Assembly: GCA_963736715.1 (NCBI GenBank) | Contig: CAVTQA010000007.1 | Span: forward strand, 248,001 to 312,000 | DNA from: AP-15 sp963736715 | GTDB taxonomy: Bacteria > Pseudomonadota > Alphaproteobacteria > ATCC43930 > CGMCC-115725 | Direction of reading: 5' to 3' | Length of the DNA stretch: 64,000 nucleotides | Part shown: positions 25,638-34,704 of the stretch, piece after piece | Layout of the letters: the number at the start of each line of letters is the position of its first letter | Numbering within the stretch: position 1 is the first letter of the stretch | Translations under genes and position numbers: made by a program | The notes under the pieces: generated by a model | What the model was told of the DNA's origin: nothing | The model's input: the letters and a program-made list of their open reading frames with translations, nothing else | Databases searched by the model: none

Positions 25638-26534
25638 ATGAAGCTTCCCGCCCACGACCGCTACGACTACGTGCCGATCCACCGGCGGCCGCAATACGAG
25701 TGGCCCGGCGGGGCAAGGCTCGCTGTCACCTTCAACAACAACATAGAGTATTTCGCTTTTGGGGCCGGGCTCGGCAGCAACTCGACGGGTGCCGCGGCGG
25801 CGCAGAGCCAGCGCAATTACGCGTGGCGCGATTACGGCAACCGGGTCGGCCTCTGGTATTATTTCGACCTGCTCGACGAGTTCGCGCTGCCTGGAGCGCA
25901 CAACGTCAATTCGGCCGTCCTCGAGCACTGCCCCGACATCGTCGAGCGCCTCAACGGGCGCGGCGACGAGTATGTCGGCCATGGCAGGACAAATTCCGAG
26001 CGTCAGGACGTGCTGTGGGAGGAGGACGAGGCGCGGCTGATCGCCGAATGCACCGAAGTCTTGACCCGCCTTTCCGGCAAGCGGCCGGAAGGCTGGCTCG
26101 GCCCCTACATCGCGCAGAGTGGCGTCACGTTGGATCTCTTAAAGGAGGCCGGCTACCGCTACGTGATGGATTGGGCGATGGACGACCAGCCGATCTGGAT
26201 GCGGACGCGCGCCGGGCCGATCCTATCGGTGCCCTACCCGCTCGAGATCAACAACTCGCCGGCGCTGGTTTACCGGCGCCACACCGGGCGGCAATTCGCC
26301 GAGATGGTGATCGACCAGTTCGACGAGATGCTGGAGCAGTCGCGCAAATATCCGCTGGTCTTCGCGGTCTCGGTGTACCCCTTCATCATCGGCCAGCCGT
26401 TCCGCCTGCACGCTTTCCGCGACGCAATCCGCCACATCGTCCGCCACCGCGATCGGCTATGGATCACCACCCCCGGCGAGATCGCACGTTATTGCGAAGG
26501 CTTGCCGAAAGGCACGATCCCAGGGTCGGCGTAG
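25638..26534 (+). CDS. Polysaccharide deacetylase-family protein (PuuE-like)
   Basis: A 298-residue NodB-fold carbohydrate esterase 4-like protein of the sub-group containing allantoinase-like PuuE. VTFNNNIEYFAFGAG replaces the usual TFDDG, YVGHGRTNSERQ carries the His of motif 2, GKRPEGWLGPYIAQS follows and YRYVMDWAMDDQP is motif 4-like. Members of this group act on ureides or are uncharacterised amidohydrolases; the altered first Asp makes classical chitin deacetylation unlikely. The protein has no signal peptide, so it is cytoplasmic. It lies directly right of the island; its promoter may lie in the right-end repeats. Confidence 0.8.
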   Translation: MKLPAHDRYDYVPIHRRPQYEWPGGARLAVTFNNNIEYFAFGAGLGSNSTGAAAAQSQRNYAWRDYGNRVGLWYYFDLLDEFALPGAHNVNSAVLEHCPDIVERLNGRGDEYVGHGRTNSERQDVLWEEDEARLIAECTEVLTRLSGKRPEGWLGPYIAQSGVTLDLLKEAGYRYVMDWAMDDQPIWMRTRAGPILSVPYPLEINNSPALVYRRHTGRQFAEMVIDQFDEMLEQSRKYPLVFAVSVYPFIIGQPFRLHAFRDAIRHIVRHRDRLWITTPGEIARYCEGLPKGTIPGSA

Positions 26535-26694
26535 CGCATGGCAGCCGGGGCCGGGATGCCGGTTCGCAACCTGCCGAATACCGCGAGATATGGGTGGCCG
26601 TGCAAGACAGCAACGCTAAAATTGCCACATTCGCATCGTAGCTTGCGGCCCAAACCGGCGCTCGAGAAGGCGCCATCATCGCGAGGGAAAGTCG

Positions 26695-27153
26695 ATGCCT
26701 GTAAATTCCGTGCAGAAACAGGTGAGCCGCGACGCCGACGGCCGGTTCCGGAAGGGCCAGTCGGGCAATCCCCAGGGGCGGCCGATGGGGGCGCGCAACA
26801 AGGCGACGGAAGCCGCCGAGGCGCTGCTCGACGGCGAAGCCGAGGCGCTGACCAGGAAGGCGGTCGAGCTCGCGCTCGAAGGCGAGGGATCGGCGCTGCG
26901 GCTTTGTCTCGAACGCATTATTCCGCCACGCCGCGAGCGGCCGGTCAAACTCGATGTGCCGTCGGTTCGCGGCGCCGCCGATCTCGCCGGCACGATGGCG
27001 TCGATCACTACGGCGGCGACGCAGGGCGCGATCACGCCCGGTCAGGCCGCGGAACTGGCCCGGGTTGTCGAAATTTTCGTCCGGGCGGTCGAGACCAGCG
27101 ATTTCGAAAGGCGGCTGCGGGAGCTGGAAGAAGCTCATGCCGCGCGTACGTAG
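26695..27153 (+). CDS. DUF5681 domain protein (first copy)
   Basis: A 152-residue protein with the DUF5681 start RFRKGQSGNPQGRPMGARNK, followed by ALLDGEAEALTRKAVELALE and SALRLCLERIIPP. The C-terminal half is helical (GAADLAGTMASITTAATQGA, then AITPGQAAELARVV and ETSDFERRLRELEEA). The function of the family is unknown; it is frequent in Rhizobiales and near phage-like genes. A paralogue lies at 47982-48482. The stop overlaps the start of the next gene by 17 bases. Confidence 0.85.
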   Translation: MPVNSVQKQVSRDADGRFRKGQSGNPQGRPMGARNKATEAAEALLDGEAEALTRKAVELALEGEGSALRLCLERIIPPRRERPVKLDVPSVRGAADLAGTMASITTAATQGAITPGQAAELARVVEIFVRAVETSDFERRLRELEEAHAART

Positions 27154-27577
27154 CACCCGGCTGGCTCGCCTGGCGGCAGATAGGATGCGCATCGATTCGA
27201 CCACGGGCCTCGAAAGTTGCACGCCGAGGGCCTGGAACACGGTCTGCAATCTGGTCCGCGAGGGCTTGGTACAAGCGGGGATCGACCCGGAAATCGCAAC
27301 TGCCGTGCAGCTCGGTGGGATGGCGGGCCACATGGCCGAGTTCGACGACACGCTCGAATTGGAACGCTTCGAGGAGGAATTGGCGGTGGGCGACCATGAT
27401 GGTCTGGCGGGCATTTTCATCGTGAAAATCGAAGACATCGCGCGGCGTTTCCGAGACGGACACGAGCCCGATTTCGCCTCTGCCTCCCTGGCGGAGCTAT
27501 TCGCCTGGTGTGTGGCACGCAGAGAACTCTTGCAGGGGATGAGGTTCTCGGGCAAACCGCCTTGGCCATCCGATTGA
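27137..27577 (+). CDS. Hypothetical protein overlapping the DUF5681 gene
   Basis: A 146-residue protein, not recognised. It starts at the ATG at 27137 within the end of the DUF5681 gene, so the two are probably translationally coupled. It is helical with a basic start (MPRVRSTRLARLAADRMR) and several acidic stretches (MAEFDDTLELERFEEELAVG; FRDGHEPDFASASLAELFAW). There is no signal peptide or membrane segment. It could alternatively be a fortuitous frame, but codon third positions look GC-rich, as in its neighbours. Confidence 0.55.
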   Translation: MPRVRSTRLARLAADRMRIDSTTGLESCTPRAWNTVCNLVREGLVQAGIDPEIATAVQLGGMAGHMAEFDDTLELERFEEELAVGDHDGLAGIFIVKIEDIARRFRDGHEPDFASASLAELFAWCVARRELLQGMRFSGKPPWPSD

Positions 27578-27610
27578 CGGTGGCTGCGGATCGACGCAGC
27601 GAGGGCTTGA

Positions 27611-29062
27611 ATGACCGATTGGATTTTGCGCGGCGGCGAGGTGATCGACGGCAGCGGCCGGCCCCGCCGGCGTGCCGATGTGGCGATCGCCGGTGACCGC
27701 ATAGCCGCCATCGGGTCGGTTGGCAGGGTCGAGGGCGCGCGGGAAGTGGATGTCGGCGGCAAGATCGTCGCGCCCGGTTTTATCGACGTGCACACCCACG
27801 ACGATCGCGCGCTTTTTGCCACCCCGGAAATGGGGGCCAAGGCCAGCCAGGGCGTTACCACGGTGGTGACCGGCAATTGCGGGATCAGCCTCGCGCCGCT
27901 GCTGCTCGATGAAGCGCCACCGCCGCCTCTCGATCTGATCGGCGACAACGCCGATTATCGTTACGGCCGTTTCGCCGAGTATCTCGCCGCTCTCGACGAG
28001 TCGCCGCCGGCGCTCAACGCGGCCTGCCTCGTCGGCCATTCGACGTTGCGGGTCGGAGCGATGAGCGCGCTCGACCGGCCGGCCGATGACGCCGAGCTGG
28101 CTCGGATGTGCGAGCGATTGCAGGAAGCGCTCGACGCCGGCGCGGTCGGTCTGTCGAGCGGCCTCGCCTACGCGCCGGCCGCGGGCGCACCTTCCGCCGA
28201 GATCGAAACCTTGGCTCGCCTACTGCGCCCCGCCCGGGCCCTCTACACGACGCATATGCGCAACGAGGGCGGCGCCGTTCTCGACAGCCTCGAAGAGAGC
28301 TTCGCCGCCGGGCGTGCGGCCGGCGTGCCGGTGGTGATCTCGCACCACAAGACGATCGGACGGGAAAATTTCGGACGCACCGCCGAGACCTTGCCGGTGA
28401 TCGCCAAGGCGATTGCTCATCAGGAAGTCGGGCTCGACGCCTATCCCTACATCGCCTCCTCGACCGTGCTCAGCGCGGCGCAGGCCGAGAGGGCGCTGAA
28501 GGTGCTCGTCACCTGGTCGAAGAGCGCGCCCGAACAGGCCGGCCGCGAGCTTTCGGCGATTGCCGCCGATTGGGGCGTCAGCCAGAAGGAGGCGGTCGAT
28601 CGGCTGCAGCCGGCGGGGGCTGTGTATTGGACGATGGACGAGGCCGATGTGCAGCGCGTGCTGCGCTTCGAGCACACGATGATCGGTTCCGACGGGTTGC
28701 CGCACGATTCGCACCCGCACCCGCGATTGTGGGGCGCCTTCCCACGCGTACTTGGCCATTACAGCCGCGACCTCGGCCTCTTTCCCCTCGAAGAAGCGGT
28801 GCGGCGGATGACCGGCCTTTCCGCCGCCCGGTTCGGTCTAGCCGGGCGCGGCACGCTCGCGGCCGGCTGCTATGCCGACATTACCGTCTTCGACCCGGCA
28901 ACCATTGCCGATCGTGCGACTTTCGATGCGCCGATGACCCCCGCCGCCGGCATCGAGCACGTCTTCGTCAACGGCCGCCCGGTGTGGACCGAGGGCAAGC
29001 CCACCGGCGAGCGCCCGGGCCGCGCGCTGCGCCGGCAACAGATGCAGGCGGAGGCCCGCTGA
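27611..29062 (+). CDS. N-acyl-D-amino-acid deacylase (D-aminoacylase family amidohydrolase)
   Basis: A 483-residue zinc amidohydrolase releasing D-amino acids or related acyl groups. Metal ligands are visible: APGFIDVHTHDD (HxH), VVTGNCGISLAP (the Cys of D-aminoacylases), AACLVGHSTLRVGAM, YTTHMRNEG, VVISHHKTIGREN and MIGSDGLPHDSHPHPR. TIM-barrel and small beta-sandwich halves are complete. The ATG at 27611 follows GAGGG. It converges on the Rieske gene across an 11-bp stem hairpin. Confidence 0.9.
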   Translation: MTDWILRGGEVIDGSGRPRRRADVAIAGDRIAAIGSVGRVEGAREVDVGGKIVAPGFIDVHTHDDRALFATPEMGAKASQGVTTVVTGNCGISLAPLLLDEAPPPPLDLIGDNADYRYGRFAEYLAALDESPPALNAACLVGHSTLRVGAMSALDRPADDAELARMCERLQEALDAGAVGLSSGLAYAPAAGAPSAEIETLARLLRPARALYTTHMRNEGGAVLDSLEESFAAGRAAGVPVVISHHKTIGRENFGRTAETLPVIAKAIAHQEVGLDAYPYIASSTVLSAAQAERALKVLVTWSKSAPEQAGRELSAIAADWGVSQKEAVDRLQPAGAVYWTMDEADVQRVLRFEHTMIGSDGLPHDSHPHPRLWGAFPRVLGHYSRDLGLFPLEEAVRRMTGLSAARFGLAGRGTLAAGCYADITVFDPATIADRATFDAPMTPAAGIEHVFVNGRPVWTEGKPTGERPGRALRRQQMQAEAR

Positions 29063-29084
29063 TCAGCCCCTCCAAAAACAGCCC

Positions 29085-29123
29085 CTCTCCGCCCTCCAGC
29101 CTCCCAGCCTCCAGGGCGGAGAG
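29085..29123. terminator. Bidirectional hairpin between convergent genes
   Basis: A perfect 11-bp stem, ctctccgccct (29085-29095) with agggcggagag (29113-29123), around a 17-nt loop. It sits between the stops of the D-aminoacylase and Rieske genes. There is no T-run, so termination by structure or Rho assistance is inferred. Confidence 0.5.
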
Positions 29124-29136
29124 AGAGAAGAGGACT

Positions 29137-30399
29137 TCAGGAACCCGCTCTCACCATCTCGGCGACGATGTTCCGAGCGATCTCGCGCAGCAAGCGGCCA
29201 TCCTCTTCCGGCGTGGCGGCCGGGGGTATTCCGGGCACTACCCGGTCGTGGGCATAGGTCGCGATTGCTGTGCCATTCACCACGCCTGGATGCGCCGGGT
29301 CGGCGCCGTCCTGAACTGACCGGATACCCCGCCGGATCGTGTTGCGCATCATGATTACGCCGCGGTCGGTGGAGGCCAGGTGTTCGAGACCGTGCCGGGC
29401 GATGCCGCCATGGATGCTGACTTGTGCGTCGTAATCGCCCGGGACCCGCTGCCGGTCGTCGTAGGTTCGGCTCGCATCTTGCCCGAAACCAGCGCCGCGC
29501 CGCGGCTCCTGGCCCTCGGGCCCACGGTAGAAGCCGATTTGCATCGTGTGGGTATCGTCGAGCGGCACCGCCCAGGTCGTCGCCGCCGGGCGGTTGATCA
29601 CCGTGCGCTTGGCCATCGGGTCGGCGTTCGGCGGGAACTGGTGGATGTTCGGCGGGATGAAGTCGGCGACCCGCACCCAGACGCGGTCGCCTTGCCGGCG
29701 GGTGTCGATGTAGACCATGCCGACGGGGGTCTCCATCCAATCCCATTCGCCAAGGGCTCCCAGATCATCGGTGAAACCCTGGCTGCCGGGAAGCGTATGG
29801 AGAAAGGCGAGATGCGCCGGGTCCATGCTGTTGTCCTTGACCTGCAGCCAGTTGCACTCCCACGCCGTCGGGGCGCGGGCGACCATTCGGTAGCCGGGCA
29901 GGTCGTAGGTGTCCAAGATCGGGAAATCGGGCCGCTTGTCGGGCGGTCCCATATAGGCGAAGACGAGACCGTGGTATTCGCGCACCGGATAGGCGCCGTG
30001 GAAGAGCCGGTCCTTCAATGTGATGCCGGCCGGCTCTCCCGGGGTTTCGAGGATCGTGCCGTCGACGTCGAACCGCCATCCGTGATAGCAGCAGCGGATC
30101 CCCTTATCGGAAATCAGGCCGAATTCGAGCGAGGTGCCGCGATGCGGGCAATGCAATTCGAGGAGGCCGACCGCACCGCTGCCATCTCGGAACGCAACCA
30201 GATCCTCGCCCATGATGCGCAGGCGGCGCGGCAGGTCGCGCAGCTCGTCCGACAGGATGACCGGCTGCCAGAACCGCCGCAGATATTCGCCGCAGGGCGT
30301 GCCCGGGCCGACGCGGGTCAGCTCCTCGTCATCCGCCGGCCGCTCTCGATGATGGTATGCGCCATAGGACGCAGTAAGAAACGGTGCCCGCTCCGCCAT
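29137..30399 (-). CDS. Rieske non-heme iron oxygenase, alpha subunit (phthalate dioxygenase-type)
   Basis: A 420-residue Rieske oxygenase large subunit. The [2Fe-2S] ligands are CPHRGTSLEFGLISD and GIRCCYHGWRFDVDG; the mononuclear iron motif is NSMDPAHLAFLHT. The C-terminal helper ends VVPGIPPAATPEEDGRLLRE. The group includes phthalate dioxygenase and other ring-hydroxylating oxygenases without a small subunit. A separate reductase is needed and none is encoded nearby. The ATG at 30399 is used. It adds to the aromatic-degrading theme of the first half of the window. Confidence 0.88.
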   Translation of the reverse strand: MAERAPFLTASYGAYHHRERPADDEELTRVGPGTPCGEYLRRFWQPVILSDELRDLPRRLRIMGEDLVAFRDGSGAVGLLELHCPHRGTSLEFGLISDKGIRCCYHGWRFDVDGTILETPGEPAGITLKDRLFHGAYPVREYHGLVFAYMGPPDKRPDFPILDTYDLPGYRMVARAPTAWECNWLQVKDNSMDPAHLAFLHTLPGSQGFTDDLGALGEWDWMETPVGMVYIDTRRQGDRVWVRVADFIPPNIHQFPPNADPMAKRTVINRPAATTWAVPLDDTHTMQIGFYRGPEGQEPRRGAGFGQDASRTYDDRQRVPGDYDAQVSIHGGIARHGLEHLASTDRGVIMMRNTIRRGIRSVQDGADPAHPGVVNGTAIATYAHDRVVPGIPPAATPEEDGRLLREIARNIVAEMVRAGS

Positions 30400-30501
30400 G
30401 GCAATCCTCGGATCCCAGAGATCACGAGAATTCTACCAGCGCGGACCGCGCCCGGGCAAACGCCGAAAGCGCCTCCGCCCCAGGCGTTCCGTCCAGGGGG
30501 T

Positions 30502-32547
30502 TCAGCGGGCGAGGTCGCTGGCAAGCGAGAAGGCCGACTCGCGGCCGACCTGGCCGCGGTAGATCTGCAGGTTTTCGAGGACGCGCTGAACGTAGTTTCG
30601 CGTTTCGTTGATGGGGATCATCTCGATCCAGTCGACCATATCGATGCTACCGCCGCGCGGATCGCCGTAATCGCGGACCCATTGCCGCACCCGGCCCGGC
30701 CCGGCATTGTAGGAGGCGATCGCCAACGCGTAAGAGCCTCCAAAATCGTCGATCAACGTCTCAACATAAGAGCGTCCCAGGAGCACGTTGTAGAGCCCGT
30801 CCGCGGTCAGCCGGTCAGCCGAAAACGGCAATTGCATTTTCGTGGCGATGGAGCTGGCGGTCGCGGGCATCAGCTGCATCAAACCGCGCGCCCCGACGCG
30901 GCTGACTGCGTCGCGCTCGAAGGCGCTCTCCTGGCGCATGATCGCGAACAGCAGCGAACGTTCGGCGGTGCCGCCATCCGGTATCGCCGTCACGGGGTAG
31001 CCGTGGATCATCAGCGGGGTTCCGGCTCCGATCGCCCTCTTGGCCACCGCGATTGCCAGGTCGATGCGCCCGCTGTCCTCGGCGAGGCTCGCCAGCATCG
31101 CGAACCGTGCGGGAGTCTTGGCGTTGTCGGCCAGGTGGATCAGAAATGTCTTGCCGTGAGCCCCGTCGCCGAGATCGAAGAAAATCCGGGCTGCACGAAC
31201 CACCTCGTCGCCGTCGAATTGCGCCAGCTCCGCCCGGTCGGGGACAGGTTCCGGTGTCGGACGCGGCGGCGCGTCATGCCCCAGCTGGTGCGCGGCGAGT
31301 TGTCCATAGAAGGTCGCCATGTGGTCGGCCCCAGCGGCGTACCATTTCGCCGCGAGCTCGGACTTGCCTTCCGCCTCGGCTGCCCGTCCCCCCCAATATC
31401 CGGCGCGCGCCTTCGCATACGGGGTGTCGACCCGCGTCAGGATGCGTGAGAAGTGCTCGAACGCGAGCGCCGGCTGATTCATATAGCGCAGCGCGATATA
31501 GCCCAACAGAAACTGGGCTTCGGAGAACGCGTTACCTTCGATCAACCCGTGCTGCTCGACGAGCCGATAGGCAAGCTCGGCATTGCTGCCCGCGAGGAGT
31601 CTCCGGGCAATCGCTTGGCGCTCCGCCCACCACGCCGCCGGGCGGACGAGGTCGTTGGGCTGGGCGAGCAGAATTTGGACCGCCGCATCGGTCATGTCCT
31701 TCTTGCGGCGCCAGCGCAACTGCTCGAAGACGAGCCCCGGGTCCGAGCGCAGCTGCGGCGGAACCCGCGCCACGACCGCTTCTGCTTTTGGGGCTTGCGC
31801 AGCGAGCGCCAGGCGCGCCTCGGCCAGCAGACGATAGTTGGGCGGCACCAGCGGCAACAGGCGGCGCGCCGCCTCGGTCTGCCCGTCCCACAACAGCCGA
31901 TCGATCCGCTGCACATGATCCTCGGGACGCAGCGACGAGGCATGCCGGGCCAGAAAATTCTTTTCGTCGAGTGGGCCGAAATCCGCGGCGATCCAGAGCG
32001 CCCGCAGCGCGCCTGTGCCACCTTCGAGATCGCCCAAGTTTATCATTATCTCCGCTTCGCGGAGCTTGCCAGTGGGGCTCACCGGCGGGTGGCGTTTGAA
32101 CCAATCGGCTGCGACCGCGTCCAATTCGCCGGCCAGAGCCTCTTCGGCATGTTTGCACAGGGCTTTCTGCGCGGGCCAATCCGGGTTCTGTTCGATGAAC
32201 TCGGAGATGTCGGGAAACCGGCCGGGAGCACCCGGTCGGGCATAGTCCATCCAGTGCAACATCTTCATCGGCAGCGGGTCGTTAATCCCCGACGCGCTGG
32301 CGTAGGCGCGGGTCCAGTCGCCACTCAGTGCGGCCGCAAGCGCCGCGCGCATCACATCCAGATCGGCAGCCGGTAGTGTCTCGGCAGCAGACGCCGGAAG
32401 GCTTAGCGTCAAGGCTATTAAAACAATCGACAGGGTTCCGCAGACGATCGACGGCAAGGTCGGCGGCTCCTTGGCTGAATCAAAGATGAGGCAAAGTTCT
32501 CTTACTGTTTTTCTGGCACCGAGGCAAGTCCGACGCCAAAGACGCAT
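30502..32547 (-). CDS. Lytic transglycosylase (Slt70-type, periplasmic)
   Basis: A 681-residue murein-degrading enzyme. A signal sequence (SIVCGTLSIVLIALTLSLPA, then SAAE) follows a long basic N-terminus, so a start inside the first 30 residues may be the true one; the ATG at 32547 is kept here. A superhelical U-domain of about 480 residues precedes the C-terminal SLT domain with LLFAIMRQESAFERDAVS (catalytic Glu), RVGARGLMQLMPATAS and AIASYNAGPGRVRQWV. It is divergent from dapA, as in many alphaproteobacteria. The length is usual for Slt70-like proteins. Confidence 0.92.
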   Translation of the reverse strand: MRLWRRTCLGARKTVRELCLIFDSAKEPPTLPSIVCGTLSIVLIALTLSLPASAAETLPAADLDVMRAALAAALSGDWTRAYASASGINDPLPMKMLHWMDYARPGAPGRFPDISEFIEQNPDWPAQKALCKHAEEALAGELDAVAADWFKRHPPVSPTGKLREAEIMINLGDLEGGTGALRALWIAADFGPLDEKNFLARHASSLRPEDHVQRIDRLLWDGQTEAARRLLPLVPPNYRLLAEARLALAAQAPKAEAVVARVPPQLRSDPGLVFEQLRWRRKKDMTDAAVQILLAQPNDLVRPAAWWAERQAIARRLLAGSNAELAYRLVEQHGLIEGNAFSEAQFLLGYIALRYMNQPALAFEHFSRILTRVDTPYAKARAGYWGGRAAEAEGKSELAAKWYAAGADHMATFYGQLAAHQLGHDAPPRPTPEPVPDRAELAQFDGDEVVRAARIFFDLGDGAHGKTFLIHLADNAKTPARFAMLASLAEDSGRIDLAIAVAKRAIGAGTPLMIHGYPVTAIPDGGTAERSLLFAIMRQESAFERDAVSRVGARGLMQLMPATASSIATKMQLPFSADRLTADGLYNVLLGRSYVETLIDDFGGSYALAIASYNAGPGRVRQWVRDYGDPRGGSIDMVDWIEMIPINETRNYVQRVLENLQIYRGQVGRESAFSLASDLAR

Positions 32548-32643
32548 CGGGCGCCGCGCAACGCGTGCCGTTTCGAGCGCTGTTGAAGAGGATGACCGCG
32601 AGGGCTATCGTCACTCGGCAATGCCGCAATCCCGGAGGAAACG

Positions 32644-33522
32644 ATGTTCAAGGGATCGCTCGTCGCGCTGATCACACCGTTTCGCGACCACGAGCTGGAC
32701 GAGGGTGCCTTTCAGGCGCATGTGGCCTGGCAAATCGAACAGGGGACGCACGGATTGGTGCCGTGCGGCACGACCGGGGAATCGCCGGCTCTCGCAGACC
32801 AAGAGCAAAAGAGGCTCATCGGCATGTGCGTCGAGATCGCCAAAGCCAAGCGCGTTCCGGTCATCGCCGGAACGGGCACGAACTCGACCGAGCACACGAT
32901 CACGTTGACCCGGCAAGCGAAGGCGGCGGGCGCCGATGCCGCGCTGGTCGTCTGCCCGTATTACAATAAACCGACACAAGAGGGGCTTTACCAGCACTAT
33001 AAGGCTATCCACGACAGCGTCGATTTGCCGATTATTATTTACAATATTCCGGGCCGCTCCTCGGTGGACATGACGAATGCAACGATGGCACGTCTCGCCA
33101 AGCTGCCGAACATCGTCGGGGTCAAGGACGCGACCAACGACCTCGCGCGGCCGCTGCGCATGCGGGGCGAGATCGGCGCCGGATTTTGCCTGCTGTCGGG
33201 AGAGGACGCGACCGCCGTCGCCTATCTCGCTCAGGGCGGCGACGGCTGCATCTCGGTGACCGCCAATGTTGCGCCCCGGCTCTGCGCCGAACTGCACCAA
33301 TCATGGCAGCGCGGCGATGTCGCTTCGGTGCGCGAGATCAACCAGCGTTTGATCCCCCTGCATGATGCGCTCTTTGCCGAAACCAGCCCGGCGCCGGTCA
33401 AATATGCCGCCTCGCTGCTCGGACGCTGCACCGCGGAGGTGCGGCAGCCGCTATGGGCGATTATGCCGGAGACGCAGGAAAAGGTGCAGCGGGCGATGCG
33501 GAGCGCCGGTCTGCTGAACTGA
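32644..33522 (+). CDS. dapA: 4-hydroxy-tetrahydrodipicolinate synthase
   Basis: A 292-residue class I aldolase condensing pyruvate with aspartate semialdehyde, the first committed step of lysine and diaminopimelate synthesis. PCGTTGESPAL, PYYNKPTQEGLYQHY, IYNIPGRSSVDM (Tyr) and NIVGVKDATNDLA (Schiff-base Lys) are all as in true DapA, unlike the paralogue at 14286. The ATG at 32644 follows GGAGGAAACG. smpB follows by 16 bp, the conserved alphaproteobacterial order. Confidence 0.97.
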   Translation: MFKGSLVALITPFRDHELDEGAFQAHVAWQIEQGTHGLVPCGTTGESPALADQEQKRLIGMCVEIAKAKRVPVIAGTGTNSTEHTITLTRQAKAAGADAALVVCPYYNKPTQEGLYQHYKAIHDSVDLPIIIYNIPGRSSVDMTNATMARLAKLPNIVGVKDATNDLARPLRMRGEIGAGFCLLSGEDATAVAYLAQGGDGCISVTANVAPRLCAELHQSWQRGDVASVREINQRLIPLHDALFAETSPAPVKYAASLLGRCTAEVRQPLWAIMPETQEKVQRAMRSAGLLN

Positions 33523-33538
33523 TCCGGTTGATCGAGTA

Positions 33539-34003
33539 ATGAGGGCGGCCGACCGATATGTCGCCCAGAACCGGCGGGCGCGGCACGATTACCTGATCGA
33601 GGACACCCTGGAGGCGGGGGTCGTTTTGCAGGGCACCGAGGTAAAGGTGCTGCGCCAGGGGCAGGCGAGCATCGCCGAGGCTTATGCCGACGAGGACGCA
33701 GGCGAGCTCTACCTGGTCAACGCCAACATTCCGGAATACTCCGCCTCCGCCCACTTCAATCATCAGCCGCGGCGACCGCGCAAATTGCTCCTGCACCGCA
33801 AGCAGATGAACCGCCTCTTGGGAGCCATCCGCCGCGAAGGCATTACGGTTGTGCCGCTTTCCATCTACTTCAACGACCGAGGGCGGGCCAAGGTCGAACT
33901 AGGTCTCGCCCGAGGAAAGCGGAAGGCGGACAAACGTGAAGCCGAGAAGCAGCGGGATTGGCAGCGCAGCCGGGCCCGCATCCTGCGCGAACGAAACACC
34001 TAA
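33539..34003 (+). CDS. smpB: SsrA-binding protein SmpB
   Basis: A 154-residue RNA-binding OB-fold protein of trans-translation, delivering tmRNA to stalled ribosomes. VAQNRRARHDYLIEDTLEAG, VLQGTEVKVLRQGQAS, EYSASAHFNHQPRRPRKLLL and the basic C-terminal tail (GLARGKRKADKREAEKQRDW) are typical. The length is standard. Its stop region overlaps the stop of the convergent UDG gene. Confidence 0.97.
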   Translation: MRAADRYVAQNRRARHDYLIEDTLEAGVVLQGTEVKVLRQGQASIAEAYADEDAGELYLVNANIPEYSASAHFNHQPRRPRKLLLHRKQMNRLLGAIRREGITVVPLSIYFNDRGRAKVELGLARGKRKADKREAEKQRDWQRSRARILRERNT

Positions 34004-34704
34004 TGCCGGATCGCCAAATCCACACCGGCACCGGGAAAGCCTCCCCGGCCTTGCGGTGCATCGAGGCAGCCGCTAAGCGTGGCGAAGACTGCTTCGAACA
34101 TTGCGGGGCTGAGCTTGCCCGTATTGGTGTTGAGCCGAGAGCAATGATAGCTGTCCGCGAGCGTCAACCCACAAGGTAATCGATGCAGTCGGCCGTGCTT
34201 GAAAGGGAATGGTGCGCGGCGAAAGCCGAGCGCGGTGAGGACCGCGTGGTGTGCGATCCCGCCTAGCGCCAGGATCGCACGGAGTCGGGGCATAGCGCTG
34301 ATCTCGGCGGCCAAAAACCGACGGCAGTTCGCGATCTCGCTCGCTTCGGGCTTGTTTTGCGGTGGGACGCAGCGCACAGCATTGGTGATTCGCGCGCGGT
34401 GGAGCTCGAGACCGTCATCCGGACGGGCGTCATAATCGCCCTCGGCGAACCCATACTTGCGCAATGTCGCATAGAGCAGCACGCCGGCGGAATCGCCGGT
34501 AAACGGGCGCCCCGTCCGGTTCGCACCGCGCAAGCCCGGCGCCAGGCCCACAATCAACAAATCGGCTAGGGCATCGCCGAAGGGTGGAACTGGCCCATTG
34601 AACCATTCCGGGTGGGCTCTCGCCTCGGTCTCCCGGAAAGCCGCGAGGCGTGGACAGAGAGAACAGTGCCGCGGCGGCAGAACCTCCGCGGGAGGAATGG
34701 TCAC
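34000..34704 (-). CDS. Uracil-DNA glycosylase, family 5 (UdgB-type)
   Basis: A 234-residue DNA repair enzyme. The N-terminal Fe-S cysteines HCSLCPRLAAFRE, motif A GLAPGLRGANRTGRPFTGD and ITNAVRCVPPQNKP (Fe-S cysteine) are present; motif 3 is SYHCSRLNTNTGKLS. The GAxRTGRPFTGD motif places it in family 5 (UDGb), which removes uracil and some other deaminated bases, rather than family 4. The start ATG overlaps the stop of the NYN gene by four bases, so the two are translationally coupled. Confidence 0.88.
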   Translation of the reverse strand: MTIPPAEVLPPRHCSLCPRLAAFRETEARAHPEWFNGPVPPFGDALADLLIVGLAPGLRGANRTGRPFTGDSAGVLLYATLRKYGFAEGDYDARPDDGLELHRARITNAVRCVPPQNKPEASEIANCRRFLAAEISAMPRLRAILALGGIAHHAVLTALGFRRAPFPFKHGRLHRLPCGLTLADSYHCSRLNTNTGKLSPAMFEAVFATLSGCLDAPQGRGGFPGAGVDLAIRH

